Source of the DNA: Calliopum simillimum
Lineage: Eukaryota > Arthropoda > Insecta > Diptera > Lauxaniidae
Length of the DNA stretch: 64,000 nucleotides
NCBI GenBank assembly: GCA_951812925.1
Contig: OX638370.1
Coordinates: 39,435,948 to 39,499,947 of the forward strand
Direction: 5' to 3'
Under the pieces are notes generated by a model. The model had not been told where the DNA came from and ran no database searches. It was given only the letters and a program-made list of their open reading frames with translations. Position numbers and translations under genes: made by a program. Shown here piece by piece: positions 11,690 through 20,838 of this stretch (positions are counted from its first letter, which is position 1; every line of letters starts with the position of its first letter).

Positions 11690-11960
11690 ACTTTGAAAAT
11701 ACTCACTAAATTTAATCTGGTCATATCTCGCAAACCATACGAGATATTTTAATGGAATTTGGTAGGAGGGTAGAGCTTTTTAATGCCTTGCAGCAAACGT
11801 GGGCGTCATCGAAGAAGTGTCACGCCCACTTTTTAACCCTTAAAAATTTTGATTCAATTTAACTCGAAAACGACTCCAACAATTTAAATGAAAATTTAGG
11901 ACATGTTACTCCTGGAAACTACGATTAATATGTGATATGCCGTTATATTGGGCTACCACA
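11690..11960 (+). repeat. Interspersed repeat (ATATGTGATATGCCGTTATA family)
   Basis: A segment with CATATCTCGCAAACCATACG, GTGTCACGCCCAC, AACTCGAAAACGACTCCAAC and ATATGTGATATGCCGTTATA matches 25300-25540 in order, and a shorter copy matches 25670-25800. These are dispersed non-coding repeat copies. No ORF was seen. Confidence 0.6.
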
Positions 11961-12573
11961 GTTCAAAGCACCATTTGTTTCTTCGTTCATGGAAATCAGA
12001 TCCAAAATATGGGCAGAAGTGCGTCAAACAAGATTTTTTATCTAGTCGACAATTATTTATTATTCATAAAATCAATGCAAACTCAAGCTATCGGCTCCAA
12101 AACTAGTCGTTCTTTATTAAAGCGCCCATTTGTGCGAAATAGTGATTTTGGTTGCTTCCGTCCATTTTCTGAAAGTAGAGGGTAAAAAAATTAAGATTTA
12201 AAAAAAAAAAATGAGGAATCGGTAGTGGAAAAAAACCAGCCGGTTTTCGATTAAAGGTTGAACAATGGACTAAAAAAAGACAAATCACTATAACAGCCCG
12301 TAACTTCAAAACTATTTATTTTTTTCGTGACGATCTTGAGTCAACCTTTGTAGAAAATGACTAGGCGAACACTATCGTCTTAAAAAGTTTTTGTCTAAAA
12401 ATTAAATTTTTTGCACGGAAAAAACTAAACCGTAAAAATTCATTGAAAATCACATTTTTTTTCTACTGATTTTTTTAGTAACTGTGCGCCCGTAAAGAAA
12501 AAACGTATTTTTTACTGACTACAAACAGTAAATTTTTAAAAAAATATAACTACATATAAAAAAAAAAAAAAAT

Positions 12574-12642
12574 GTTGATGGTTTCGAACTTAAGACCTTT
12601 GTGTTTCTAGGCAACGCTCTAACCACTGAGCTACTGTAGCAC
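12574..12642 (-). other. tRNA-like sequence (probable SINE or tRNA pseudogene)
   Basis: On the minus strand, GTAGCTCAGTGGTTAGAGC resembles a tRNA D-arm/A box, and AAGTTCGAAACC resembles a T-loop/B box, at tRNA-like spacing. I cannot pair a clean acceptor stem, and a T-rich run follows, as at Pol III transcripts. A functional tRNA is unlikely; a tRNA-derived repeat is the best reading. Confidence 0.5.
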
Positions 12643-13432
12643 TTTCATTTCTATACATAGATTATTATTTAATTTAAATTATATTTGAATAAAATTTTTT
12701 TACAATCTCAATCAGTAATAATTGAAATGTATTTTAAGCAAACATTACAGAGCTCACTGGCATTTTTTCATGCGACAAGTTTTTACTTCTTTTGAAATTT
12801 AAACTGTATATTTTACTTTCGTGCCGGTACTTTTGCATGAAAATTCAGTAAAGTAATTGAATTACTGGAACAAATCGTAATTTTTGATGAGATTATTATC
12901 ACTTTGTGCCATTTGATGAACAATTTTTACGGATGATTTTTTTGGGTGTGCTGTTTCGGTGGAAAAATTGCAATTTTTTAGAAAATTTTAATGACTTTTT
13001 CTAAAATTGGGTTTTTTTTAAATTTCAAAGAGCGGAATATTTGTTCTAGAAATCTTGTGTTGTTGGCAACTAAATGTTGATTAATATAAAAGAAAAAATA
13101 TTTAAAAATATTAAGCTTTAAGGTATGGAGTCGGTCTCAAAGTTGCAAAAAAAATTAAATTTTAATTGCTACTTTATTGGATGCAAGAAAATGTATTGCT
13201 GGTTATTTTTTTAACTTTTCAAAAAACTCCCAAAAATTTCTAACGTATTTCTTGGACGATTCTAAGCACTTTATGCCTAATACACTTTTTTCCTAAGATG
13301 CCTTCTCCTTGAGTAAACAAAGAGTTTTGCCTGCCGCGGGTGCTCAAAAGCCAAAAACTCTCATCTAGCGACCGAATCCCATCTTGTATCATACGTCATT
13401 TTAAATTTTATAAATTATGCTTTAATTTAAAG
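12643..13432. other. Non-coding AT-rich interval
   Basis: Only short random ORFs occur. No element ends or RNA genes were seen. Confidence 0.4.
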
Positions 13433-14587
13433 TAGGGAATCGTCAGGGTTGGGCTACTGCTATTTCTCGTATATGACACGTGCTGCCATCTGTGTTGTAG
13501 CGTCGAATTATTGTTCTCGATGCCAAAAAGCTTTTTTAAGCATTACTTGTCACCGGGATTGTACGTAAAAATTTTTGTGCCTTCGTGTAGTTTTCGATAG
13601 TTCAATAAAATTTTGTAATAGCAGTGAAAAATGACTCGAAACTTGGAAAAGAACAATGCCACCGAAAAAGTAAGTATATGTATATATCCATTAAGGGGTG
13701 AACCATTATCAAGTTCCCAAAGGGAAAATTTGATTCCTTAACCTGTTCACATGTAGTATTGAGCTGTCCAAAAAACACGCTTGTCGTCAGGGTTGGGCCA
13801 CTCTTGTAGTCAGGGTTGGGCCACATCAATTTTTATTTAGAATCAGTAAAATAACATCACTGTATCGGTTTTTCGGAACACAGAACATTAACATTACAGT
13901 TTTGGATACCCCCAGAGTTGACACGAACGGAAACGCACGAGGAACTATCGACTTTTTCTCGGAGTTCGACTTCTTCGTCTCATAAGTCCACCCCTTCTAT
14001 GATTTTGTCATTGGTAGGGCATCTGCAAGCGGCCGCGCTTACAGTAAAATCTAATCGGAGGCGCCGCCCGATGAAAAGCACGTTCTTAACCTCACCAGAG
14101 AACCGCGAAGAGTTACGTAAATAGCAACAGATGCGCGATGCTTCGAAAACGCCTAAAAAAGTCTGAATCGAAATAATTCAATCTCATGCATTGAATGCAA
14201 GCGAGACGTGCACTTGAAGTGTCAATCTCACAAAAAAGTTACTATGTATGCCCAAATTGCGATTCAGATTAATGTTATTATGGATATTTCTCATCAGAAT
14301 TTTGTATAATCGAATAAAAACAATAAAAAGTTTAATACATATTCATTACACACTATTTTAGTACTTATTTCATCGATATTTGGTGGTGGCCCAACCCTGA
14401 CTACTTTATTTTTTTTTAGTTTCGTCAATAACTCTTTTTTCCGAAATCGCAGCGAGTTGTCCTAAAGGTATTTTACAGATAAAAGTCCGCACTTTTAAAT
14501 AAAACAAACAATTTGGTAGTATTCAAATATATAAAAAAGATACAGAAGAATGTTAAAAAGTGGCCCAACCCTGACGACATTCCCCTA
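13433..14587 (+). mobile_element. Pogo/Tc1-type element with PHD-like tail, copy 1
   Basis: The termini are inverted repeats (right end AGTGGCCCAACCCTGACGAC...CCCCTA; left end TAGGG.AATCGTCAGGGTTGGGC) with TA at both edges. Subterminal repeats of the CAGGGTTGGGCCAC word occur inside (near 13806 and 14391). The plus strand encodes a decayed C-terminal transposase tail: SPENREELRK at about 14094-14123, then, in another frame near 14180-14220, SCIECKRDVHLKC, a CxxC...HxxC pattern. Most of the transposase is deleted. A second copy of about the same length is at 59937-61086. Confidence 0.8.
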
Positions 14588-15243
14588 CTTTTATAAAGAA
14601 TTTAAGGGGGTTTTTTTTTTAAAATTCAAAGTATTTTAAAGTTTAAAAAATGTTGGTGAAAAAAAATTTTCATAAAAAGAACACTTAAAAATGAATGGGA
14701 CCAGTTACCTAGATATATCAATTTACAAACTGTGGTGCAAGCTATAAATTTTTTAAAAAACACCCTTTTCATGAAAATGACTAAAAATGACAACTTCAAC
14801 ACCCTGTATTTTAACTACAAATGGCGCTAGAACCAAATACTCTCGAATTATTGTTTTTGCACATTTGCAAATTTGAGCGAAATCGGAGACAAAAAAATTT
14901 TCAGCTGGTACGCTCGGCGTGTTTTGCTTTATATATTAATTGATTTACTCCAATCTTTACAAAAAACGTCGTCTGTCTGACGATGTTATCACATAATTTT
15001 TTTCGGCCACCAGCTCTCTAACAATTAGAGATTCAAAATAGAGCTTTTATGTACGCTACAATTATGTATAATTTCAAAAAATCATCTATTTAAAATACTA
15101 CTTAGCATATTTTTGTGCTCTACTCAACGTTAAGCGATATGTTTTGTCGTACAAATTTCATAAAGGTTTAGGGTTTTTTCATGCTCTACGTATTTGAAAC
15201 TATTACAAAGACGACCCCTGACTGCTTTTAAGTAGTATTGATT
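14588..15243. other. Non-coding interval
   Basis: AT-rich; no ORF or RNA gene that I can support. Confidence 0.4.
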
Positions 15244-15534
15244 ACACAGGCCAAAAAAAAAAAAAAAAAGTACCATGCGCGAAAGATCAGACCACCTGAA
15301 CTTTATGTTTTCGGGGTCGCTGAATCCGAATATGGTGCCAGAATAGCGAAGTTGGTTCACGTTTTTTCAGAAACCAGCAAAAATCAGTAATTTTCAGCAT
15401 TATTGTTGATTTCTGAAAAAACGCGAACCAACTTCGCTATTCTGGCATCATATTCGGATTCAGCGACCACGAAAACATAAAGTTCAGGTGGTCTGATCTC
15501 TCGCGCATGGTACTTTTTTTTTGTGGGCCTGTGT
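15244..15534. mobile_element. Palindromic MITE, copy 2
   Basis: Same family as 6624-6909: TIR ACACAGGCC, the same GTACCATGCGCGAAAGATCA arm and near-complete palindromy. Flanks TTA/TTA support a 3-bp duplication. Confidence 0.85.
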
Positions 15535-15551
15535 TATTAATTACCGTATTT

Positions 15552-15840
15552 CTATAAAGAGCACTGATTTTCTAATGGCGGCAAACGTAGCTGTGTGTTT
15601 TCCGGAGAGTATGATGTATTGCGTAACTTGATCAAGTTTGCTATAATCATCTGCTTGTATTTTAGGTGTAGTTCGGCGTTTGGGTTAGTGCGAGGCAACC
15701 AAACCTTTAGTATACGCCTTAAGCACTTATGGACGAAAACTTGCAGCCTCTTCGTTAGCTGTTCGGTAACAAGCCACAAGCACCTATATATCAAGCCCGA
15801 TTTCACATTTGAATTTGGTGGAGATAGCGAAAGATGACCA
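15552..15840 (-). pseudogene. LINE reverse-transcriptase C-terminal fragment (RTE-like)
   Basis: The minus strand encodes RLQVFVHKCLRRILKVWLP followed by NPNAELH, resembling the post-RT C-terminus of RTE-type endonuclease/RT LINEs, where an ...CLRRIL.I.W... motif is common. The open fragment is 84 aa, truncated on both sides. The clade assignment is from memory of the motif. Confidence 0.6.
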
Positions 15841-16487
15841 TATTTTCTTCAGTTGATCAAAGGCGGCTTTGGCTTTTTCATAATAGAATGTCTAGATATA
15901 TTTACAAGAGGGAAAATATATATGGCGGCCTAACAACAAGCTTTAATTGATTTATTTGCTAGGACATACGAAGGTTCCCGTAGGTCACCGAAGGCTTCAT
16001 AGTCTAAACAAAGAATACCTAGATATTCAATAGATGCCTACGGTGAACAACCGTCCTGTATTTCCGGGGACAGTTCTGTATTTCGGCTACATGTCCCCGG
16101 AATTTATTTGAGAAATGCGTGTGTCCCCTATTTGTCCCGTATTTGAAAAGTAAATTTTTTTAATTATATTGCATATTGTTAAACTAAATCAATAATTTCT
16201 TTAGAGTCTCAATCAGATTTTTCAAAATTTTTGGGTGACAAAAAACGTAATTTCTCTAAATCCGATGTATTTTTTTTTTTTTTTTTGTCTATAACTAGTA
16301 CCTGGATAAAAATTTCTCAAATGAGCCTTCTAAGAATTGAAGCTTAAAAATGGCTTTAAAAAAAATAATTATTTGTAGCACTAGTAAAGATTTTTAAAAA
16401 TAATTTTTTTTTTAGAATATTAAGCATAGACTAGGAAATAAAATTGTATGTTTCTTTTTGCATCAATTCGGAGCAACAAATATACTT
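15841..16487. other. Non-coding interval
   Basis: Short repeats of a CCCGTATTTG-like word occur near 16050-16150. No gene was seen. Confidence 0.35.
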
Positions 16488-16740
16488 TCACCAAGAAGGT
16501 GGACACATTGGTTCCACCTCTCAGTGACTAACGCCATTAAGTCACCAGTAGAGCGAGCTCTGCGGAAGCCATGTTGGCGATCATAAAGTAATTCGGTGCT
16601 CTCTAGATAATTCATAAAGTGGAAGTTAATAACGCTGAGCATACTGGAATGGGACGATAGCTATTATTTATGGGTACTGGCTGGACATTAGCAAAATTTT
16701 AACATGATGGAAATTCACCACATGTACAAATCTAAGATTG
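16488..16740 (-). pseudogene. Fragment of the LINE family found at 52.4 kb
   Basis: The segment with GGTGGACACATTGGTTCCAC, TTAAGTCACCAGTAGAGCGA and CATGTTGGCGATCAT is the reverse complement of the RT-coding part of the LINE around 53950-54220 (the SCWKIANVQPVP to ERWNQCVHL region). It is frame-broken and truncated on both sides. Confidence 0.75.
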
Positions 16741-17049
16741 GTTTTCTTCCATCACTTGAGAATTCCAAGGTATCCTGCTTCAAAGTGCAGGCGGAAAGTA
16801 AGGATCTAAGAAAGAAAAATTTAAAGGAAGTTCAGGGCTATCCGAAAAATTCATCTAAAACAAATCACACTTTATCCTTGAACTCAACTTTCCGCAATTT
16901 AAAGCAAAGATATCTCAGAATCCCGTGATGGAAAAAAAAACCAGCTTCAGATTCGTAAATAGAAGGAACAGCCATAATCAGCTGAAAAATTCGAGAATAA
17001 AAAGAAAGTTGTTTTACAAGTACAATGTTAACAAATTTTTTATTTAAAT
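16741..17049. other. Non-coding 3' flank of NC1-C
   Basis: A minus-strand AATAAA polyadenylation signal lies at about 17039-17044, just beyond the stop of the gene starting at 17999. Nothing else is supported. Confidence 0.5.
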
Positions 17050-17999
17050 TTAATTAATTCGTAGCGAGTCCTTTATACAAACTTGACACCTGGACACTCG
17101 TTGCATCACGTTGCTGGTCGTAAATGTTTGCTCTTCAGGGTGTTCAAACTGTTGATTTTCGTCCACGGTGGAAAACCAGAAACTGGTCATTGTCGGATAA
17201 AAGTCGCAGTATTCACTGTTACATTCAATGAATGGTATAACGCGGAAGTCTTCCAGGCAGGACCCAGTAGATGACAAATCCTGGCCACCACCTCCATTTC
17301 TACCAGCAGTGTGCTAAAATTGAATTTAAAGAAATGCGAATGAGTATTGGAATGTGAGCATAGTTTATTAAGTTTTGGTTTTACCATCAAGAAACTGTAG
17401 CCGATCCAAAGACCTTCCCAGCCAGAAGGACATTCTGGGACCGATAACGACTGACTGTGCAGAACGATAACGTTAGCTGGGGCTTCACAGACCACACAAC
17501 GTGAAATATATTTACTCATCTCATTATTTTTAGCCGGTATCAATGGAGCGGGTTCAAATGTGGAGAGCCATAAGGTTCTGCCGTTTCTTGCAGAAGAACT
17601 ACAAACGGATGCTCCACAGGACAAAAGTGGCAATGTTGAGAAACGACGAACACAGGAACCTGATGAGCCTAAATCCTGATTGTGTGGAAAACTGTTGCCA
17701 TGAACATTAAACAGTGAATAGCCGGTCCATAATTCAATATGTCCTACTTCGCAATTAGGAATTTCTTGAGACTGACTATGTCTAACTAGCAAAATACTCG
17801 GAGAGTATTGAAGACCTGGTGCACGGTCACGACCGATAGAATCAAGCAAAACTGGATCATCCTTCAGTATACGACGCCTATTTGTACCAGACGTCAGTGT
17901 ACGATTAAAACTATTAAGCCGCTGACCGTACGTCAATATTTTAGCAAAGTTACTGAAAAATATCAATGCAATAGCAATGAAGCTGATGCTAAAATTCAT
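17050..17999 (-). CDS. Secreted collagen IV NC1-domain protein, minimal form (NC1-C)
   Basis: Two exons, complement(17050..17313, 17385..17999), give 292 aa; the 71-bp phase-0 intron is at the family position. The start chosen is 17999 because MNFSISFIAIAL aligns with the paralogues; an upstream in-frame ATG at 18053 lies in the conserved leader. Residues 1-23 are a signal peptide. The linker (24-67) is short and basic (NRRRILK, a possible dibasic cleavage site), unlike the acidic linkers of the other two. Residues 68-292 are a complete NC1 domain with 12 cysteines (LLVRHSQSQEIPNC; IVLHSQSLSVPEC; SRCVVC; SRCQVC). There is no collagen helix. As in the paralogues, the Met-containing stretch that I recall for sulfilimine crosslinking in collagen IV is not obvious. 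Confidence 0.92.
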
Positions 18000-18130
18000 G
18001 TTTTTATTTTTATTAACAGATTTTATGATCTTCCGTCCGAGTATATCTAACACTTGTTACTTCTACAAAACTTTATTTGCTTTGATGCTTGACCTAAGTT
18101 TGATTACAGTTTATATATAGTCATGGTGCG
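18000..18130 (-). promoter_or_regulatory. TATA promoter and leader of NC1-C
   Basis: A minus-strand TATATAAA lies at about 18110-18119, followed by the shared leader word AAGCAAATAAAGTTTTGTAG at about 18065-18085. The arrangement matches NC1-A and NC1-B. Confidence 0.75.
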
Positions 18131-18582
18131 CTCTGATCTTAATCTGTATCTATAGCTGCTCTTTCATAGCCCAGGGAAATAAGTATTGTCTTCAGAATGT
18201 TTGTCATCGAAATTATCTTTATGCATAACTGTTGTGGGTCTGCAGATAACTGTTGGTGGGCAATTACGTATCTCAAAACATTTTCTATAAATTAGGTTCT
18301 GAAGTTTTTTTCGCACGACTTATCGTTTAGTAGATATGTTAATTCACATAGTTGTGAACATATTTTTATACGTAAAACTTTTATGTAGAATTAACCGTTA
18401 ACGAAACTCTATGGAACAGATCGATTTTTGTGAGGCTTTTGCTCTTCGCAATTACTGCCATCCTAAAAAACCATTAACGTAATTTTGTGTCTTATTTTCA
18501 TGGGCTATTCGATCTTTCGTTATCTTATCAGCAAATGAGAATGTTTTTGGTCTCATTGGTTTTGCATACATTTTGATCCAAG

Positions 18583-20209
18583 CAAGGGCGTACGCAAGGG
18601 GGGGCAGGGGCATCTGCCACCCCCTAGCTCTAGCTTTAGAGTTACAAATATAACATATTAATTCATTTTTACAGTAGTTTTTACAACCTTTCATATTAAA
18701 GCCAAATAAAACACGATTTTTTGGACAATAGTTTATACAAATACACTTTTTTATCTTTACTATACTATTTATTTATTTAATTGCAAACAATTTGAAAGTA
18801 AAATCGGATAATATTTTAGAAAGTTATTAAGGTTTCACTGAAGTAGGACTATTCGTTTTTTCATCGAAAAATAAACAGGTACAAAAAAATGTTTTTTGCT
18901 CATAACTTTTTTTTCTTCTCAGAAAGGATACCCAAAGCTGCTAAAAACTAAAGACTAGGTTTTTGCAAGAAACGCTGCGTTAAAAAATTAAAAATTTTTT
19001 GTGCAGGTAGTATAGATAATATCCGGTTCCAAAAGTCGATTTTTTTATGTTTTTCAATTAAGTAGTCGGAAAAGCATTCGTTTATTCAAAAGGAAGGCTC
19101 CTACGAATAAAATGTATAAGGCTTAAAATCGTTCAAAGTATCAAAGTATTTTATAAATTTTTTCAGACCTTTTTTAACTTTTCCAAAAATTGGTCAACGA
19201 ATAAGAAAAAAAAATTTCCAAAAACTCTAAAAAAATTTACTCGTGTATTTTGTACGATTCTAAGCATTTTAAGCATTTAGGCATGTTCTGAAATCCGATT
19301 TACTTCGGAATCGGAATGAAAGCAATTTTTAAGAGCTCTGCATTTGAACAAATAAGATGGAATCGGATTTGTCTTTCAACAAATAAAATTTTCTAATGTT
19401 TCTTTTTCGATTTACCGAAACATATATCTGATTTGATGCTAGTTATCGAAATGCGGAGCTCTTGAAAATTGCTTTCATTCCGATTCCGAAGTGAATCGGA
19501 TTTCAGAACATACCTGATTATACAATTTTTTTGCTTCATAAATATCTACCCAGTTTATTGTACCTGTTTATTTTTCCGATAAAAAATCAAAATGGTCTTA
19601 CTTCACTGAAACCTTAATAACTTTTTAAAATATGATCTGATTTTAATAAATTTGGGCTTAAAATATTTAAAATTAAATACACTTATAAATAAAAATATAA
19701 AAAATATTGCAAGATTGTAAAAAATTGCTATGAAAATTAACTTTTCGCTCAGTTTTAATTTTTAACTATAACTCAGCCAATTTGAATAGGATTTTAGTAA
19801 TTGATACATTTAAAAGAAGCGAAAGAATTTTTTTTTAAAATAGTGTATACAAAAATTCGATCAAAATTGGGTTTTTCGAAATATTTTTTTATAAAATGAG
19901 AGCTATAACCTCAAAAATCGAAAGTGTCGATTATATCTAGAACGGCTCCTCGGAAAAAAAAATTAATGCGTTTTTTGGAGTCAGCGATCTCAAATTAGTT
20001 TAGATATGTGATATGTATTTAAAAGATAACATACCTTAGCAGATTTTTATTTAGAAAGTTATCTAAGTACCTTCATAAGTTATTATGAACTTTTATTTAA
20101 TATTTTAGTGCACAAAAATATACAGCTCTTAAAAAAAAAAAAAAAAATTCGCAAAATTTGAGTTTGGCCCCCCCCCCCCCCCCTAAATGAAATCCTGCGT
20201 ACGCCCTTG
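18583..20209. mobile_element. Non-autonomous hAT element with perfect 8-bp TSD
   Basis: Terminal inverted repeats are CAAGGGCGTACGC and its complement GCGTACGCCCTTG. The 8-bp sequence GATCCAAG flanks both sides exactly (18575-18582 and 20210-20217), diagnostic of hAT-type insertion. G-rich and C-rich tracts (18598-18605; 20167-20183) lie just inside the ends. Internal inverted repeats (18822-18883 against 19560-19627) and a nested hairpin (19279-19515) are present. No transposase ORF was seen in its 1627 bp. Confidence 0.9.
19279..19515. repeat. Nested hairpin MITE inside the hAT element
   Basis: The arms contain ATGTTCTGAAATCCGATT and its complement, plus TTCGGAATCGGAATG and its complement; the centre is near 19400. 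It is non-coding. Confidence 0.75.
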
Positions 20210-20646
20210 GATCCAAGTGTATTTTTTAGCGATTTTAACTTCCCGCTTAATTTCGTAACAATTTTAACTAAATCAGGCATTGTCCGAAAAATTCCAAATT
20301 GAATCAAATGAATTCGTTAATGATAAGGTTTTCCCAAATCGTAAACTAAAAACCCAAAAATGCTATTTATTTTGAAATGATGATTGTTATTATTATAAGA
20401 AAATAACACTGCGAAAAAATTGTTTTAAAAACAAATTTTTGTAGTTATTAACAAATGAAGTTTTTCAAAAGTTTGAACAGACCCTTTTTCTAAAACTCGT
20501 TGCTCATAAACTACTACTACTACTTTTTTTTTTAATAAATTGCTACAATAATTATTCATAATTTATAAAAAAAATATTATATTCAGATGAGACGTCATTT
20601 GTTGTTTAAAATATCACTTTTTTATAAACAAATTAAAATTAAACAA
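20210..20646. other. Non-coding interval
   Basis: Sequence between the hAT element and the next hairpin; no gene supported. Confidence 0.35.
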
Positions 20647-20785
20647 TTGGAGGATTCCTTTCAACCTGTGAAAGCCTCAAAATCCTCGTCAACTCGTAAA
20701 ACTGTCAAAGTTTGTATTGATTTTGACAACTTTTACGAGTTTACGAGGTTTTCGAGGCTTTTACACGTTTAAAGGAATCCCCCAA
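20647..20785. repeat. Short hairpin repeat
   Basis: Inverted arms: TTGGAGGATTCCTTT with AAAGGAATCCCCCAA, then GTGAAAGCCTC with GAGGCTTTTACAC and AACTCGTAAAA with TTTTACGAGTT. About 139 bp. Confidence 0.75.
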
Positions 20786-20838
20786 ATGTTCTGGAACTGT
20801 GAAAAATTTTTCTCGTATATAGGATTATTGCACCCCAA

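Noticed and set aside
12574..12642. Functional tRNA gene
   Set aside because: A and B boxes are recognisable but the acceptor and anticodon stems do not pair convincingly.
17999..18053. Upstream ATG of NC1-C (MLDILGRK...)
   Set aside because: The paralogues start at the MNFSIS methionine, and the extra 18 residues lie in the conserved non-coding leader and would precede the signal peptide.
20167..20183. Poly-C tract as a G-quadruplex regulatory site
   Set aside because: It is the subterminal homopolymer of the hAT element, matched by a G tract at the other end; no regulatory evidence.
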